DNA from: Christensenella sp. UBA4247
GTDB lineage: Bacteria; Bacillota; Clostridia; Christensenellales; CAG-1252
Assembly (NCBI GenBank): GCA_002395405.1
Contig: DGWX01000073.1
Coordinates: forward strand, 1 to 50,693
DNA: 50,693 nucleotides
Direction of reading: 5' to 3'
This document shows positions 1 through 8,461 of the stretch, piece after piece. Made by a program: the position numbers and the translations under genes. The notes below the pieces were generated by a model, which saw only the letters and a program-made list of their open reading frames with translations, made no database searches and was not told where the DNA came from. Numbering within the stretch: the first letter of the stretch is position 1; each line of letters begins with the position of its first letter.

Positions 1-1
1 G

Positions 2-454
2 CAGGGGGCGATCCCGATCATCAATTATAACGACGCGGTCAGCTGCGAGGAAACGCGTAATCTTGAAATACGCAATTTGAAACTCAAATCGGCTCACGTC
101 GTTCAATGCGTGGATAACGACGAAACGGCGAGTCAGATCGCCTGCTTGATGAAGGCGGAGACTCTTTTGATTTTAACTTCAACGGACGGGATCTATACCG
201 ATCCGAGGGATAAAAGCACCCTCGTTCCCTTGATCGGCGGGAAGGACGCTTCGGAACTCATTGCGAACGTGGAGTACTATCAAACGCTGTGTGAGGGAGC
301 GAGCCGCAAAGGCGCGAACGGCGCGAAAGCCAAACTCGAATACATCAAAGAACCTTTGTATAACGGAACGAAAGTGATTATCGCGTCTTCGCAATACGGG
401 ATCCGAGAGATCCTTCGAGGAGACGTTCCCTGTACCGTCATCAAAACGTTCTGA
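2..454 (+). CDS. proB: Glutamate 5-kinase-like amino-acid kinase, 3' part
   Basis: The gene enters the window already open, so its start is missing. The visible 150 residues match the second half of an amino-acid kinase of the ProB type: an IPIINYND stretch at the very start, then VDNDETASQIACLM (family pattern GDNDxLSAxVA), then LLILTSTDGIYTDPRD (family pattern LLxLTDxDGLYxxDPR) and a basic glycine-containing ATP-site segment SRKGANGAKAKL. ProB makes glutamyl 5-phosphate from glutamate and ATP, the first step of proline synthesis, in the cytoplasm. The protein stops right after the kinase fold, so the C-terminal PUA domain of many ProB enzymes is absent. The usual GTGGM loop is altered to GANGAK, so another kinase of the same fold is possible. 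A terminator follows directly. Confidence 0.6.
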   Translation, partial: QGAIPIINYNDAVSCEETRNLEIRNLKLKSAHVVQCVDNDETASQIACLMKAETLLILTSTDGIYTDPRDKSTLVPLIGGKDASELIANVEYYQTLCEGASRKGANGAKAKLEYIKEPLYNGTKVIIASSQYGIREILRGDVPCTVIKTF

Positions 455-484
455 TCGCATTTTCCGCGTAAAAAAAACATTTCG

Positions 485-515
485 GTCGGTGGGCTACGCC
501 CGCCGGCTTTTTTTT
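485..515 (+). terminator. Rho-independent terminator after the kinase gene
   Basis: An 8-bp stem (CGGTGGGC / GCCCGCCG, one G-U pair) with a 3-nt loop is followed by a run of nine T. It separates the amino-acid kinase gene from spoVT. Confidence 0.75.
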
Positions 516-571
516 GCTTTTTCGTTTCTTAAAAACGAGTTTTCGATCGAGAAGAAAGGCAAGATCCGAGA

Positions 572-599
572 GTATAATTTTCCTTTTTTTTACATACTA
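572..599 (+). promoter_or_regulatory. Candidate forespore (sigma-G/F) promoter of spoVT
   Basis: GTATA at 572-576 and CATACTA at 593-599 are 16 bp apart and fit the Bacillus sigma-G pattern (GHATR, CATNHTA). In B. subtilis spoVT is a sigma-G gene. The predicted start of transcription falls about at the GGAGG ribosome-binding site (606-610), so the leader would be very short; this is the weak point of the call. Confidence 0.4.
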
Positions 600-614
600 C
601 TCGCCGGAGGAATT

Positions 615-1133
615 ATGAAAGCAACGGGAATACTCAGAAGAATAGACGAACTCGGTCGGGTCGTCATACCCAAAGAAATCAGGAAAAGCATGAAAATGAG
701 AGAGGGGGAGGAGCTGGAGATCTATACGACGGACGAAGAGGTCGTATTGAAAAAATACAGCGAACTATCTTCTTTGGACGGCTTTGCCTCGTCGCTTGCT
801 TTGTCCGTTTATAAAGTAACGGGAAAGAGCGTGGTCGTTTCGGACACGGATAAGGTGATCGCCTCTTCCGGGAAGGGGGTGATCGGGGAAGGAGAAGCGA
901 TCCCGGAGAAACTTTCCGCGGTTATAAACGCACGCAGAAAAACCGTTCTCGAAGGGGAAAAATGTTTGCCGCTCGGAGGGGAAGGGATCAAAGCGCAGGT
1001 GATTATTCCGATCCTTGCGGCGGGAGATCTTTTCGGCGCCTTCGTTTTGCAATCCAAAGAACCTTTGACCAAGGCGGACGAGAGCCTTGCGGCAACGGGA
1101 GCGAGTTTTTTTGAAAGCCAGATCGATCGATAA
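615..1133 (+). CDS. spoVT: Stage V sporulation protein T, AbrB-family regulator
   Basis: The 172-residue protein starts at ATG 615, eight bases after GGAGG; a longer reading frame upstream lies over the terminator and is not used. Residues 1-50 form an AbrB/MazE swapped-hairpin DNA-binding domain (MKATGILRRIDELGRVVIPKEIR). Residues about 55-172 form a GAF-like domain. Length and layout match SpoVT of B. subtilis (178 residues), a forespore regulator that modulates sigma-G genes. The next two genes (flippase, mazG) have the same order as in Bacillus, which supports the identification. The end of the gene overlaps the TTG start of the flippase. Confidence 0.93.
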   Translation: MKATGILRRIDELGRVVIPKEIRKSMKMREGEELEIYTTDEEVVLKKYSELSSLDGFASSLALSVYKVTGKSVVVSDTDKVIASSGKGVIGEGEAIPEKLSAVINARRKTVLEGEKCLPLGGEGIKAQVIIPILAAGDLFGAFVLQSKEPLTKADESLAATGASFFESQIDR

Positions 1134-2652
1134 GAATTACGCGAAAAAGGCGGGGATCCTAACTGCCGTCAGTTTATTCGCGAAGGTTCTCGGCGCGCTC
1201 TATCGCATTCCGCTGACGAACGTTATCGGAGCGGAAGGAGTAGGGCTTTATCAGCTGATATTCAGTATATACGCCCTCGCGATCGCACTGACTTCTTCTT
1301 TTAACTCGACTTTGATCTCGCGCGGCGTGTCCGCGCTCGTTGCGATCGGTGAAAAGGATAAAGCGCGCGGCTACTTTTCCAAAGCGGCTGCGGAGAGCTT
1401 CGTTTCTTCTCTTTTGATCGCGTCATTGCTCTTTTTGTTCGGCGAGAGCATCGCTCGATTGCAAGGAGCGGGTGGAGGCGGACTCGGATATCGAGTGATC
1501 GCGCCCGCCGTCGTTCTCGTTTCGATCCTTACTTCGTTGAAAGGATGGTTCGGCGGAAATTTGAATCTGACGCCGACGGCGGCTTCTATCGTAATCGAGC
1601 AGGTCGTAAAACTCGGCGCGGGGATCGCGCTTGCCGTTCTGTTTCGCTCTCGCGGCGTTTCGGCGGCTGCCGCCGCGGCGCTCGGCGGCGTAACGCTTTC
1701 GGAAGCGGCGGCGACCTTCGCTCTCGTTTTGACTTATTTCCGCCGCAGAGAAAAGGGGAGGATCGAAAGCGTCTCGTTGCGGCAAATTTGGAAAGAAGGC
1801 GTTCCGCTTCGATTAAACGGGCTGATACTTCCCTTTTCCGTGTTTGTGGATAGTTTGATTTTGATTCGTTTACTCTCTCGTTTCGGTCTTTCCGGGAGAA
1901 GCGCGCTTTCTCAATACGGGATCTATTCGGGCGCGATCAGTTCGATCGTCAATTTCCCGGTCGTTCTCGTTATTTCGCTTGCGATCGCGATCATTCCGCT
2001 CTTATCTCGCGCAAAAGCAACGAGGGATCTTACTTCCTTAAAGGAAAAAAGCGCGCTGACCGTTAAACTGACGCTTGCCGTAAGCCTGCCTTTTTCTCTC
2101 GCTCTTATTTTGCTTTCGCGCCAAGCGGTCCGCCTTTTATATCCCGTTTTTTCGGTGGAAGAAATGCGCCTTGCGTCTTCTCTTTTGGCGATCGGGGGCG
2201 GAACGGTCTTGTTTCTTTCCCTTACGCAAATATACGGTTCTCTTTTGCAAGCGGTGGACAGGGCGGAAGTCGCGACCGAAAGCCTCGCGATCGCTATGCT
2301 GGTGCGCGTGATCCTTCTATTGATCCTCGTTCCGAAAATCGGCGCGATCGGGATCGCTCTCGCAACTTTGATCTCGTATGCGCTCGCCACTCTTTTGAAC
2401 GTGTTAAAATGGGTCGCCTACACGGGGAGAGCGGAAAACGCTTTCAAAACTCTTGCCTCGCTGACCGCTTCGGGTGCTATAATGGTATCGGCGATCCTCG
2501 CCCCCGTGCTTTTATTCGAAAGCGCTTGGATCTCGATCCTCGTATCTGCGGCGGTGGGCTCGGTCGCGTATCTGACCGCCGTGTTCGCTTTTAAGGTTTT
2601 TTCCGCGAGCGAGCTAAGGCAAATGGGGCTGAAACGGGCGGAGAAAGAATAG
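1111..2652 (+). CDS. SpoVB/YabM-like lipid flippase (MOP/MATE-like superfamily)
   Basis: This 513-residue integral membrane protein has about 12-14 hydrophobic segments and the N-terminal KKAGILTAVSLFAKVLGALYR motif typical of SpoVB and related polysaccharide flippases, with GVGLYQLIFSIYALAIALT in the second helix. Such proteins move lipid-linked sugar precursors across the cytoplasmic membrane; SpoVB is needed for the spore cortex. I place the start at TTG 1111 because GGGAG lies nine bases upstream and the protein then begins just before the first helix; this makes a 23-bp overlap with spoVT. A farther TTG at 1087 is possible. Its position matches yabM of B. subtilis, between spoVT and yabN (mazG domain). 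Confidence 0.85.
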   Translation: MKARSIDKNYAKKAGILTAVSLFAKVLGALYRIPLTNVIGAEGVGLYQLIFSIYALAIALTSSFNSTLISRGVSALVAIGEKDKARGYFSKAAAESFVSSLLIASLLFLFGESIARLQGAGGGGLGYRVIAPAVVLVSILTSLKGWFGGNLNLTPTAASIVIEQVVKLGAGIALAVLFRSRGVSAAAAAALGGVTLSEAAATFALVLTYFRRREKGRIESVSLRQIWKEGVPLRLNGLILPFSVFVDSLILIRLLSRFGLSGRSALSQYGIYSGAISSIVNFPVVLVISLAIAIIPLLSRAKATRDLTSLKEKSALTVKLTLAVSLPFSLALILLSRQAVRLLYPVFSVEEMRLASSLLAIGGGTVLFLSLTQIYGSLLQAVDRAEVATESLAIAMLVRVILLLILVPKIGAIGIALATLISYALATLLNVLKWVAYTGRAENAFKTLASLTASGAIMVSAILAPVLLFESAWISILVSAAVGSVAYLTAVFAFKVFSASELRQMGLKRAEKE

Positions 2653-2663
2653 GAGGCGTTTGA

Positions 2664-3695
2664 ATGGATCGTTATATTACGGAAGCGGATTCTTTCCTGA
2701 AAAACAGAGCGTTTTCGATCCCCTTCGGAGCGGAATTTACCGTTTCGGGCGTAACGAGGGAGAAGTTTTCCCTCGTTCGGGACAAACTGTTACATACGGC
2801 GGGAGAAGGCGAATGTGTTCTTTCCCTCGGCGGCGAAGAAAAAAGAAGCTTGCTCTCTCTTGTCGAGCCTTTTAGCGACGGAGATTTTTCGCTGACCCTT
2901 CCTTCGCGCGATTTTTTAAAGCAAACTCGCTTTTCTTTTTCCGATTTGATTTATATCATTCATCGCTTGCGCGACGAAGACGGGTGCGAATGGGATAAAG
3001 CCCAAACGCACGAAAGCATTCGTGAAAACGCAGTGGAAGAAGCGATGGAACTCGTGGAAGCCATCAACAATAAGGACGTTCCGAATATGAGAGAAGAGAC
3101 GGGAGACGTTCTTTTACAGGGCGCGTTTCACGCGGTGATCGCGGAAGATAACGGAGAGTACGATCCGTCCGACGTTTTGTCCGAATTATGCTTAAAACTG
3201 ATCCATCGCCATCCGCACGTGTTCGGCGAGGTCAAGGCTTCCAATCAAGAAGAGGCGCTCGCCGCGTGGGAAAGGGCGAAAATGCAGGAGAAAAAACAAA
3301 GAACGACGTCGGACAGAATGGCGCACGTTGCGAAGGCGCTTTCCGCCGCGATGCGGGCGGAAAAGGTCCAAAAATATGCGGGAAAGGCGGGCTTCGATTT
3401 TCCTTCCGCGGAAGAAGCTTCTTTGAAAGTGACCGAAGAATTGAGAGAATTTTTGTCGGCTTCGCCCGAAGAAAAAGAGATGGAAGGGGGCGATCTTTTG
3501 TTCGCCGCCGTAAACGTGCTTCGGAAAAGCGGCATAAGCGCGGAAATGGCGCTGACTCGCTCCACCGATAAATTTATTTCCCGTTTCGAAAAAGTCGAGG
3601 CTGAGGCCCGGAAGGAAGGACGGGAAATGGCGGAGCTGACTCTTTCCGAGTTGGACGCGATCTACGAACTCGTAAAAAAGAGCGAAAAAGAGTGA
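2664..3695 (+). CDS. mazG: Nucleoside triphosphate pyrophosphohydrolase, MazG
   Basis: A 343-residue cytoplasmic enzyme expected to hydrolyse (d)NTPs to monophosphates and pyrophosphate. It starts at ATG 2664 behind AGGAGG. Residues about 93-215 hold the catalytic MazG domain: RLRDEDGCEWDKAQTHESIRENAVEEAMELVEA and EETGDVLLQ supply the metal-binding EExxE and ExxxD acids, followed by KLIHRHPHVFG. A second, weaker MazG repeat follows at about 245-315 (KAGFDFPSAEEA, GGDLLFAAVNVLRK). The first 90 residues do not look like the SAM methyltransferase domain of Bacillus YabN and I do not recognise them. The gene overlaps the next by GTGA. Confidence 0.9.
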   Translation: MDRYITEADSFLKNRAFSIPFGAEFTVSGVTREKFSLVRDKLLHTAGEGECVLSLGGEEKRSLLSLVEPFSDGDFSLTLPSRDFLKQTRFSFSDLIYIIHRLRDEDGCEWDKAQTHESIRENAVEEAMELVEAINNKDVPNMREETGDVLLQGAFHAVIAEDNGEYDPSDVLSELCLKLIHRHPHVFGEVKASNQEEALAAWERAKMQEKKQRTTSDRMAHVAKALSAAMRAEKVQKYAGKAGFDFPSAEEASLKVTEELREFLSASPEEKEMEGGDLLFAAVNVLRKSGISAEMALTRSTDKFISRFEKVEAEARKEGREMAELTLSELDAIYELVKKSEKE

Positions 3696-4633
3696 AAAAC
3701 GGAATGATCTCGATCGGAAAGATCCCTCTTTCCTCTAACGCGATCTTCGCTCCGATGGCAGGCTATTCCGACCTCGGCGCGCGCTATCTCGCGCGGCTTT
3801 ACGGAGCGGGGCTGACGACTTCCGAAATGGTCAGCGCGAAAGGTTTGTTATACGAGAACGCCGAAACCAAAAAACTGCTTGAAAAAACCGAGATCGAATC
3901 GCCTTTTGCGGCGCAGCTTTTCGCCTCCTCTCCCGAAGTCATTCATCGCGCGGTGAAACTTCTTCCCGATTGGGTGGATATCGTGGATATCAATATGGGG
4001 TGTCCGGCTCCCAAAATCGTTAAAAACGGAGAGGGGAGCGCGCTTTTGAAAGATCCCGTTTTGGCGGGAGAACTGGTATCCGCCGCGGCGGAAGGGTCAG
4101 ATCGACCCGTTACGGTTAAAATGCGCCTCGGATTCGAAAAAGGCTGTTTTACGGCGGATAAGGTCGCAAAAGAGGCGGAAAGGGCGGGGGCTGCCGCCGT
4201 TACGGTCCACGGCCGCTATCGGGAAGAAATGTACTCCGGCGTTTCGGATAAGAATGCGATCCGTCGCGTTCGCGACTGCGTCTCGATTGCTTTCTTCGCA
4301 AACGGAGACGTTCGCTCTCTTAAAGATTACCGCGAGATGATGGAACAAACGCAAGCGGACGGGGTTATGATCGGCAGAGGCGCTCTCGGAAATTATGAAT
4401 TGTTCGCCGAGATCGCGGGAATAAAGGTGGAACGTTCGGATAAAGAAAATATTTATACGCAACTCGAATTTTTGAAAAGAGAATATCCCGAAAGAGTGTG
4501 CGTCAATTTAATGAAATCGCACGTTTGCGCTTACGCTTCGGGGAAGGCGGGCGTTGCGAAAGAAATCAGGGAAAACGTTCATCGAGCTTCTTCGTTTGCA
4601 GAACTGACGAGCCTCGTGGAACGCTATTTTTAG
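3692..4633 (+). CDS. dus: tRNA-dihydrouridine synthase (Dus family)
   Basis: A 313-residue FMN enzyme that reduces uridines in the tRNA D-loop. The TIM-barrel shows the family marks: APMAGYSD near the N-terminus, DINMGCPAPKIVKNGEGSAL around residue 100 with the catalytic Cys, VTVKMRLGF, VTVHGR (His), and FFANGDV and GVMIGRGALGN for phosphate binding. I use GTG 3692, which overlaps the mazG stop as GTGA; an ATG at 3704 would remove four residues. Length and the GCPAPKIVKNGEGSALL form resemble DusB. There is no clear terminator between this gene and the pgk promoter. Confidence 0.9.
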   Translation: MKNGMISIGKIPLSSNAIFAPMAGYSDLGARYLARLYGAGLTTSEMVSAKGLLYENAETKKLLEKTEIESPFAAQLFASSPEVIHRAVKLLPDWVDIVDINMGCPAPKIVKNGEGSALLKDPVLAGELVSAAAEGSDRPVTVKMRLGFEKGCFTADKVAKEAERAGAAAVTVHGRYREEMYSGVSDKNAIRRVRDCVSIAFFANGDVRSLKDYREMMEQTQADGVMIGRGALGNYELFAEIAGIKVERSDKENIYTQLEFLKREYPERVCVNLMKSHVCAYASGKAGVAKEIRENVHRASSFAELTSLVERYF

Positions 4634-4707
4634 ATCGATATTTCCGATTTGTTTCTTAAATACGACGTTGTAGGGATCCTTTTTATAAAAGAATGCCCCA
4701 TTTTCGT

Positions 4708-4737
4708 TTTACAAGCGCGCGCGCGAGGGTTTATAAT
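4708..4737 (+). promoter_or_regulatory. Sigma-A promoter of the pgk-tpiA-gpmI operon
   Basis: TTTACA (4708-4713) and TATAAT (4732-4737) are 18 bp apart; the spacer contains an alternating GCGCGCGCGC stretch. The pgk ATG lies 29 bp after the -10 element, behind GAGGTG. Confidence 0.75.
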
Positions 4738-4766
4738 AAAGAAAAATAAAAGCGAGGTGCTTTATT

Positions 4767-6080
4767 ATGGATAAACTTACCGTAAAAGACATAGACGTAA
4801 AAGGGAAAAGATGCCTTGTCAGAGTGGATTTCAACGTCCCGATGAAAGACGGCGTCATTACCGACGAGAACCGTATCAACGGCGCATTGCCCACGATCAC
4901 CTATCTCGTAAACCAAGGCGCGAAAGTGATCCTTTGCTCTCATATGGGCAAACCGCATAACGTTCTGACTCCCGGATGGGGACTCAATAAAAAGGAGAAG
5001 GCGAAGCTCGAAGCGATGCCCGAAGAAGAAAGACCGGCTGCCGAAAAGGAGATGATGGAAAAAGCGGCGAAAGATAGGGAAAAATTTTCCTTGAAACCCG
5101 TTGCCAAGGTGCTTTCCGCGAAACTCGGCAAGGAAGTTAAGATGAGCGATGATTTCGTGGGTCCTTGTTCCGATAAACTCGTTTCCGAAATGAAAGACGG
5201 CGACGTCGTTCTTCTCGAAAACACCCGTTTTGATAAGGGCGAAGAAAAGAGAGACGAAGCGCTCTGCAAAAAGCTCGCGTCTTATTGCGACGTGTACGTA
5301 AACGACGCGTTCGGAACCGCCCACCGTTCTCACGCCACGACGGCGGCGATCGTGGAATACGGCTTCGTTAAAACCGCGGTTTGCGGATTCTTGATCGAGA
5401 AAGAACTTTCCGTTATGGCGGATACGCTCGAGAATCCGGCTCGCCCCTTCGTCGCGATCCTCGGCGGCGCGAAAGTCGCGGATAAGCTGAACGTGATCGA
5501 CAACCTTTTGAATAAATGCGACACCCTCATCATCGGCGGCGGCATGAGCTATACCTTCTTAAAAGCGATGGGCTACGAGGTCGGAACTTCCCTTTTGGAC
5601 GAAACCAAACTCGATTACTGCCGCGAGATGATGGCGAAAGCGGAGAAGCTCGGCAAGAAATTCCTTCTTCCCGTGGACGTCGTTACGACGGCGGAATTCC
5701 CCGACCCCATCGACGCGAAGATCGAGACCAAAGTCTTTGATAGAGATAAGATCCCCGCAGACAGAATGGGAATGGATATCGGACCGAAGACCCGCAAATT
5801 GTATGCGGAAGCGGTCGCGGGCGCGAAATCCATTATTTGGAACGGCCCGATGGGCGTGTTTGAGAACCCGATCCTTGCGGAAGGCACGATGAGCGTTGCG
5901 AAAGCGCTTGCTGACGCGAAAGACGCGGTTACGATCATCGGCGGCGGCGACAGCGCGGCGGCGGTCAACCAGCTCGGATTTGCGGATAAGATGACCCATA
6001 TTTCAACGGGCGGCGGCGCTTCCCTCGAGCTGTTTGAAGGAAAGGTCCTCCCGGGTATCGCTTGCTTGAACAATAAATAA
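4767..6080 (+). CDS. pgk: Phosphoglycerate kinase
   Basis: A 437-residue glycolytic enzyme that transfers phosphate from 1,3-bisphosphoglycerate to ADP. Family motifs are intact: KRCLVRVDFNVP near residue 15, the VLLENTRFDKGEE and AHRSHATT substrate loops, GGAKVADKLNVIDNL, and the C-terminal GGGDSAAAV and STGGGASLE nucleotide and hinge motifs. It is about 40 residues longer than common bacterial enzymes. The excess is a charged, Glu/Lys-rich insertion at residues about 64-106, just after the HMGKP motif of the N-domain. First gene of the pgk-tpiA-gpmI operon; gapA is not in the window. Confidence 0.97.
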   Translation: MDKLTVKDIDVKGKRCLVRVDFNVPMKDGVITDENRINGALPTITYLVNQGAKVILCSHMGKPHNVLTPGWGLNKKEKAKLEAMPEEERPAAEKEMMEKAAKDREKFSLKPVAKVLSAKLGKEVKMSDDFVGPCSDKLVSEMKDGDVVLLENTRFDKGEEKRDEALCKKLASYCDVYVNDAFGTAHRSHATTAAIVEYGFVKTAVCGFLIEKELSVMADTLENPARPFVAILGGAKVADKLNVIDNLLNKCDTLIIGGGMSYTFLKAMGYEVGTSLLDETKLDYCREMMAKAEKLGKKFLLPVDVVTTAEFPDPIDAKIETKVFDRDKIPADRMGMDIGPKTRKLYAEAVAGAKSIIWNGPMGVFENPILAEGTMSVAKALADAKDAVTIIGGGDSAAAVNQLGFADKMTHISTGGGASLELFEGKVLPGIACLNNK

Positions 6081-6107
6081 TCGAAAAAATATAAGGAGAA
6101 AAGAAAA

Positions 6108-6857
6108 ATGAGAACTCCCATTATCGCAGGAAACTGGAAAATGAATAACACGATCGCCGATACCAAGGCGCTCATTACCGACCTCATCCCCCTCGTTAAA
6201 GACGCGAAGGCGGAAGTCGTTATTTGCACGCCGTACACCGATCTCGCGACCGCGGTTGAAATGACGAAAGGAACGAACATCAAAGTCGGCGCGGAGAACG
6301 TCCACTGGGCGGAGAAAGGCGCTTTTACCGGCGAGATCTCGGCGAATATGCTGGTTGAACTCGGCGTAACGTACGTCATCATCGGCCACAGTGAGCGCAG
6401 ACAGTACTTCGGCGAGACCGATCAAACGGTCAACGCGCGCGTAAAAGCGGCGCTTGCGAAAGGTCTCAAACCCATCATCTGCGTGGGCGAGACCCTCGAA
6501 GAAAGGGAAGGCGGAAAGGTGGAAGAAGTTCTCGTCCGTCAAACCACCGAAGCCCTCAAAGATATCGCCAAAGAAGAGCTTGGTAATATCGTTGTGGCTT
6601 ACGAACCCGTGTGGGCGATCGGTACGGGCAAAACCGCGACCGCGGAAGTCGCGAACGACACGATCAAGATCATTCGCGACACCATCGCAAAATTGTACTG
6701 CCCCGCGTGCGCCGAAGAAAAGGTTCGCATCCAATACGGCGGCAGCATGAACCCGAAGAACGTTAAGGAGCTTATGTCGATGCCCGAGATCGACGGCGGA
6801 TTGATCGGCGGCGCGAGCCTCAAAGCGGCGGATTTCAGCCTCGTCGTAAATTACTGA
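6108..6857 (+). CDS. tpiA: Triosephosphate isomerase
   Basis: A 249-residue TIM-barrel enzyme that interconverts dihydroxyacetone phosphate and glyceraldehyde 3-phosphate. Catalytic residues are all visible: Asn and Lys in AGNWKMN at the N-terminus, His in IIGHSERR (about residue 95), Glu in VAYEPVWAIGTGK (about 165-177, including the phosphate loop), and the YGGSM and GGLIGGASL phosphate-binding segments near the end. ATG 6108 follows AAGGAG. Length is normal for bacteria. It sits 27 bp after pgk and one base before gpmI, so the three are surely co-transcribed. Confidence 0.98.
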   Translation: MRTPIIAGNWKMNNTIADTKALITDLIPLVKDAKAEVVICTPYTDLATAVEMTKGTNIKVGAENVHWAEKGAFTGEISANMLVELGVTYVIIGHSERRQYFGETDQTVNARVKAALAKGLKPIICVGETLEEREGGKVEEVLVRQTTEALKDIAKEELGNIVVAYEPVWAIGTGKTATAEVANDTIKIIRDTIAKLYCPACAEEKVRIQYGGSMNPKNVKELMSMPEIDGGLIGGASLKAADFSLVVNY

Positions 6858-6858
6858 T

Positions 6859-8406
6859 ATGGCTAAATTACACGCGATCGTCATTATGGACGGCTTCGGG
6901 ATCAATCCCGAAGTCAAAGGAAACGCGATCAAGGCGGCGGGAACTCCGTATATCGACTATTTGATGAAGGAGTACCCGTCCGTAACCATCGGCGCGAGCG
7001 GACTTTCCGTCGGACTTCCGGACGGGCAGATGGGAAACAGTGAAGTCGGCCATACGAATATCGGCGCCGGCAGGGTCGTGTATCAGGAACTGACGAGGAT
7101 CGGGCTTGCCGTAAAAGACGGTTCGATCAATCAAAACGAAGCCATCGTTTCCGCGATGGACGCGGCGAAAAGTAACGGAAAAGCGTTGCACCTTATGGGA
7201 CTTTTGTCCTCGGGCGGCGTGCATAGTCATATCGACCACTTGAAAGGGCTTTTGAAAGCGGCGAAAGAGAAGGGTCTTGAAAAGGTATTCGTTCATTGCT
7301 TTATGGACGGGCGCGACGTATCTCCTACGTCGGGCGTCGGCTTTATGAAGGAGATCTGCGATTACATCGAAGAGATCCAAAGCTCGGCGAAAGTCGCTTC
7401 GATCACGGGTCGTTTTTACGCGATGGATCGCGATAACGCGTGGGATCGCGTGCAAAAGGCGTACGATATGATGACCGTGGGCGAGGGTATAAAAGAAAAA
7501 TGCCCCGTTCAGGCGATGGAGCATAGCTATCAGAACGGCGTCACGGACGAATTCGTTCTCCCGACCGTTATAACGGGCGAAGACGGAGAGGCGATCGGCA
7601 AAGTGCAAAAGGGCGATAGCATTATCTTTTACAATTTCCGCCCCGACCGCGCGCGCGAGATCACGCAAGCTTTCATCTACGAAGATTTTTCCGCGTTTGA
7701 AAGAAAGAGCGGTTTCCTTGCTCCGAAGTACGTTTCCATGACGAGCTATAAAGCGGATTTTGAAGGGAAACTCGAAGTGGCATTCAAACCTACGAGTTTG
7801 GAAAATACCTTCGGCGAGTACGTTTCTTCTCTCGGACTCAAACAGCTCAGGATCGCGGAAACGCAAAAATACGCGCACGTTACTTTCTTCTTTAACGGCG
7901 GAAACGAAACGCCTTATAAAGGCGAAGATCGCGTTTTGATCCCTTCGCCGCAAGTTGCGACGTTTGATATGAAACCCGAAATGAGCGCGGTGGAGATCAC
8001 CGATAAAGCGATCGAGCTGATCGACGCGGAGATCTATGACGTTATGGTGCTGAACTACGCGAACTGCGATATGGTCGGGCATACCGGCATTATGGAAGCG
8101 GCGGAAAAGGCGGTCAAAACGGTGGACGAATGCGTTCGCCGCCTCGTTACGGCGATCTTGGCGCACGGCGGAATGGCGATCGTTACGGCGGATCACGGAA
8201 ACGCGGACGAAATGATCGCGGCGGACGGCTCTCCGATGACGGCGCACTCTTTGAACCCCGTTCCCTTTATTTTGGCGGACGACAGATTCAAAGGAGCAAA
8301 ACTCGCGGAAGGCGGCATTCTCGCGGATATTGCGCCGACCCTTCTCGACGCGATGGGTATCGAAAAACCCGCCGAAATGACAGGTCATTCCTTGATCGTT
8401 CATTAA
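6859..8406 (+). CDS. gpmI: Cofactor-independent phosphoglycerate mutase
   Basis: A 515-residue two-manganese enzyme of the alkaline-phosphatase superfamily that converts 3- to 2-phosphoglycerate. The nucleophile Ser lies in PDGQMGNSEVGHTNIGAG at about residue 61. Metal sites appear as IVIMDGFG at the N-terminus and as YANCDMVGHTG and VTADHGNADEM near the C-terminus. The ATG lies one base after the tpiA stop and has no clear ribosome-binding site, so its translation probably depends on coupling to tpiA. The operon ends at a strong terminator. Confidence 0.97.
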   Translation: MAKLHAIVIMDGFGINPEVKGNAIKAAGTPYIDYLMKEYPSVTIGASGLSVGLPDGQMGNSEVGHTNIGAGRVVYQELTRIGLAVKDGSINQNEAIVSAMDAAKSNGKALHLMGLLSSGGVHSHIDHLKGLLKAAKEKGLEKVFVHCFMDGRDVSPTSGVGFMKEICDYIEEIQSSAKVASITGRFYAMDRDNAWDRVQKAYDMMTVGEGIKEKCPVQAMEHSYQNGVTDEFVLPTVITGEDGEAIGKVQKGDSIIFYNFRPDRAREITQAFIYEDFSAFERKSGFLAPKYVSMTSYKADFEGKLEVAFKPTSLENTFGEYVSSLGLKQLRIAETQKYAHVTFFFNGGNETPYKGEDRVLIPSPQVATFDMKPEMSAVEITDKAIELIDAEIYDVMVLNYANCDMVGHTGIMEAAEKAVKTVDECVRRLVTAILAHGGMAIVTADHGNADEMIAADGSPMTAHSLNPVPFILADDRFKGAKLAEGGILADIAPTLLDAMGIEKPAEMTGHSLIVH

Positions 8407-8420
8407 AAGAAAATCAAAGA

Positions 8421-8453
8421 AAAAATCCATCGGGTGACCGATGGATTTTTTTT
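8421..8453. terminator. Bidirectional terminator between gpmI and the SpoIIQ-like gene
   Basis: A perfect 13-bp stem (arms 8421-8433 and 8438-8450) with loop GTGA is flanked by A-rich and T-rich tracts, so it can end transcription from both converging genes. Confidence 0.85.
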
Positions 8454-8461
8454 GTTTATGC

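Noticed and set aside
489..614. N-terminal extension of SpoVT
   Set aside because: It would begin inside a terminator hairpin and lacks similarity to SpoVT; GGAGG with ATG 615 is clear.
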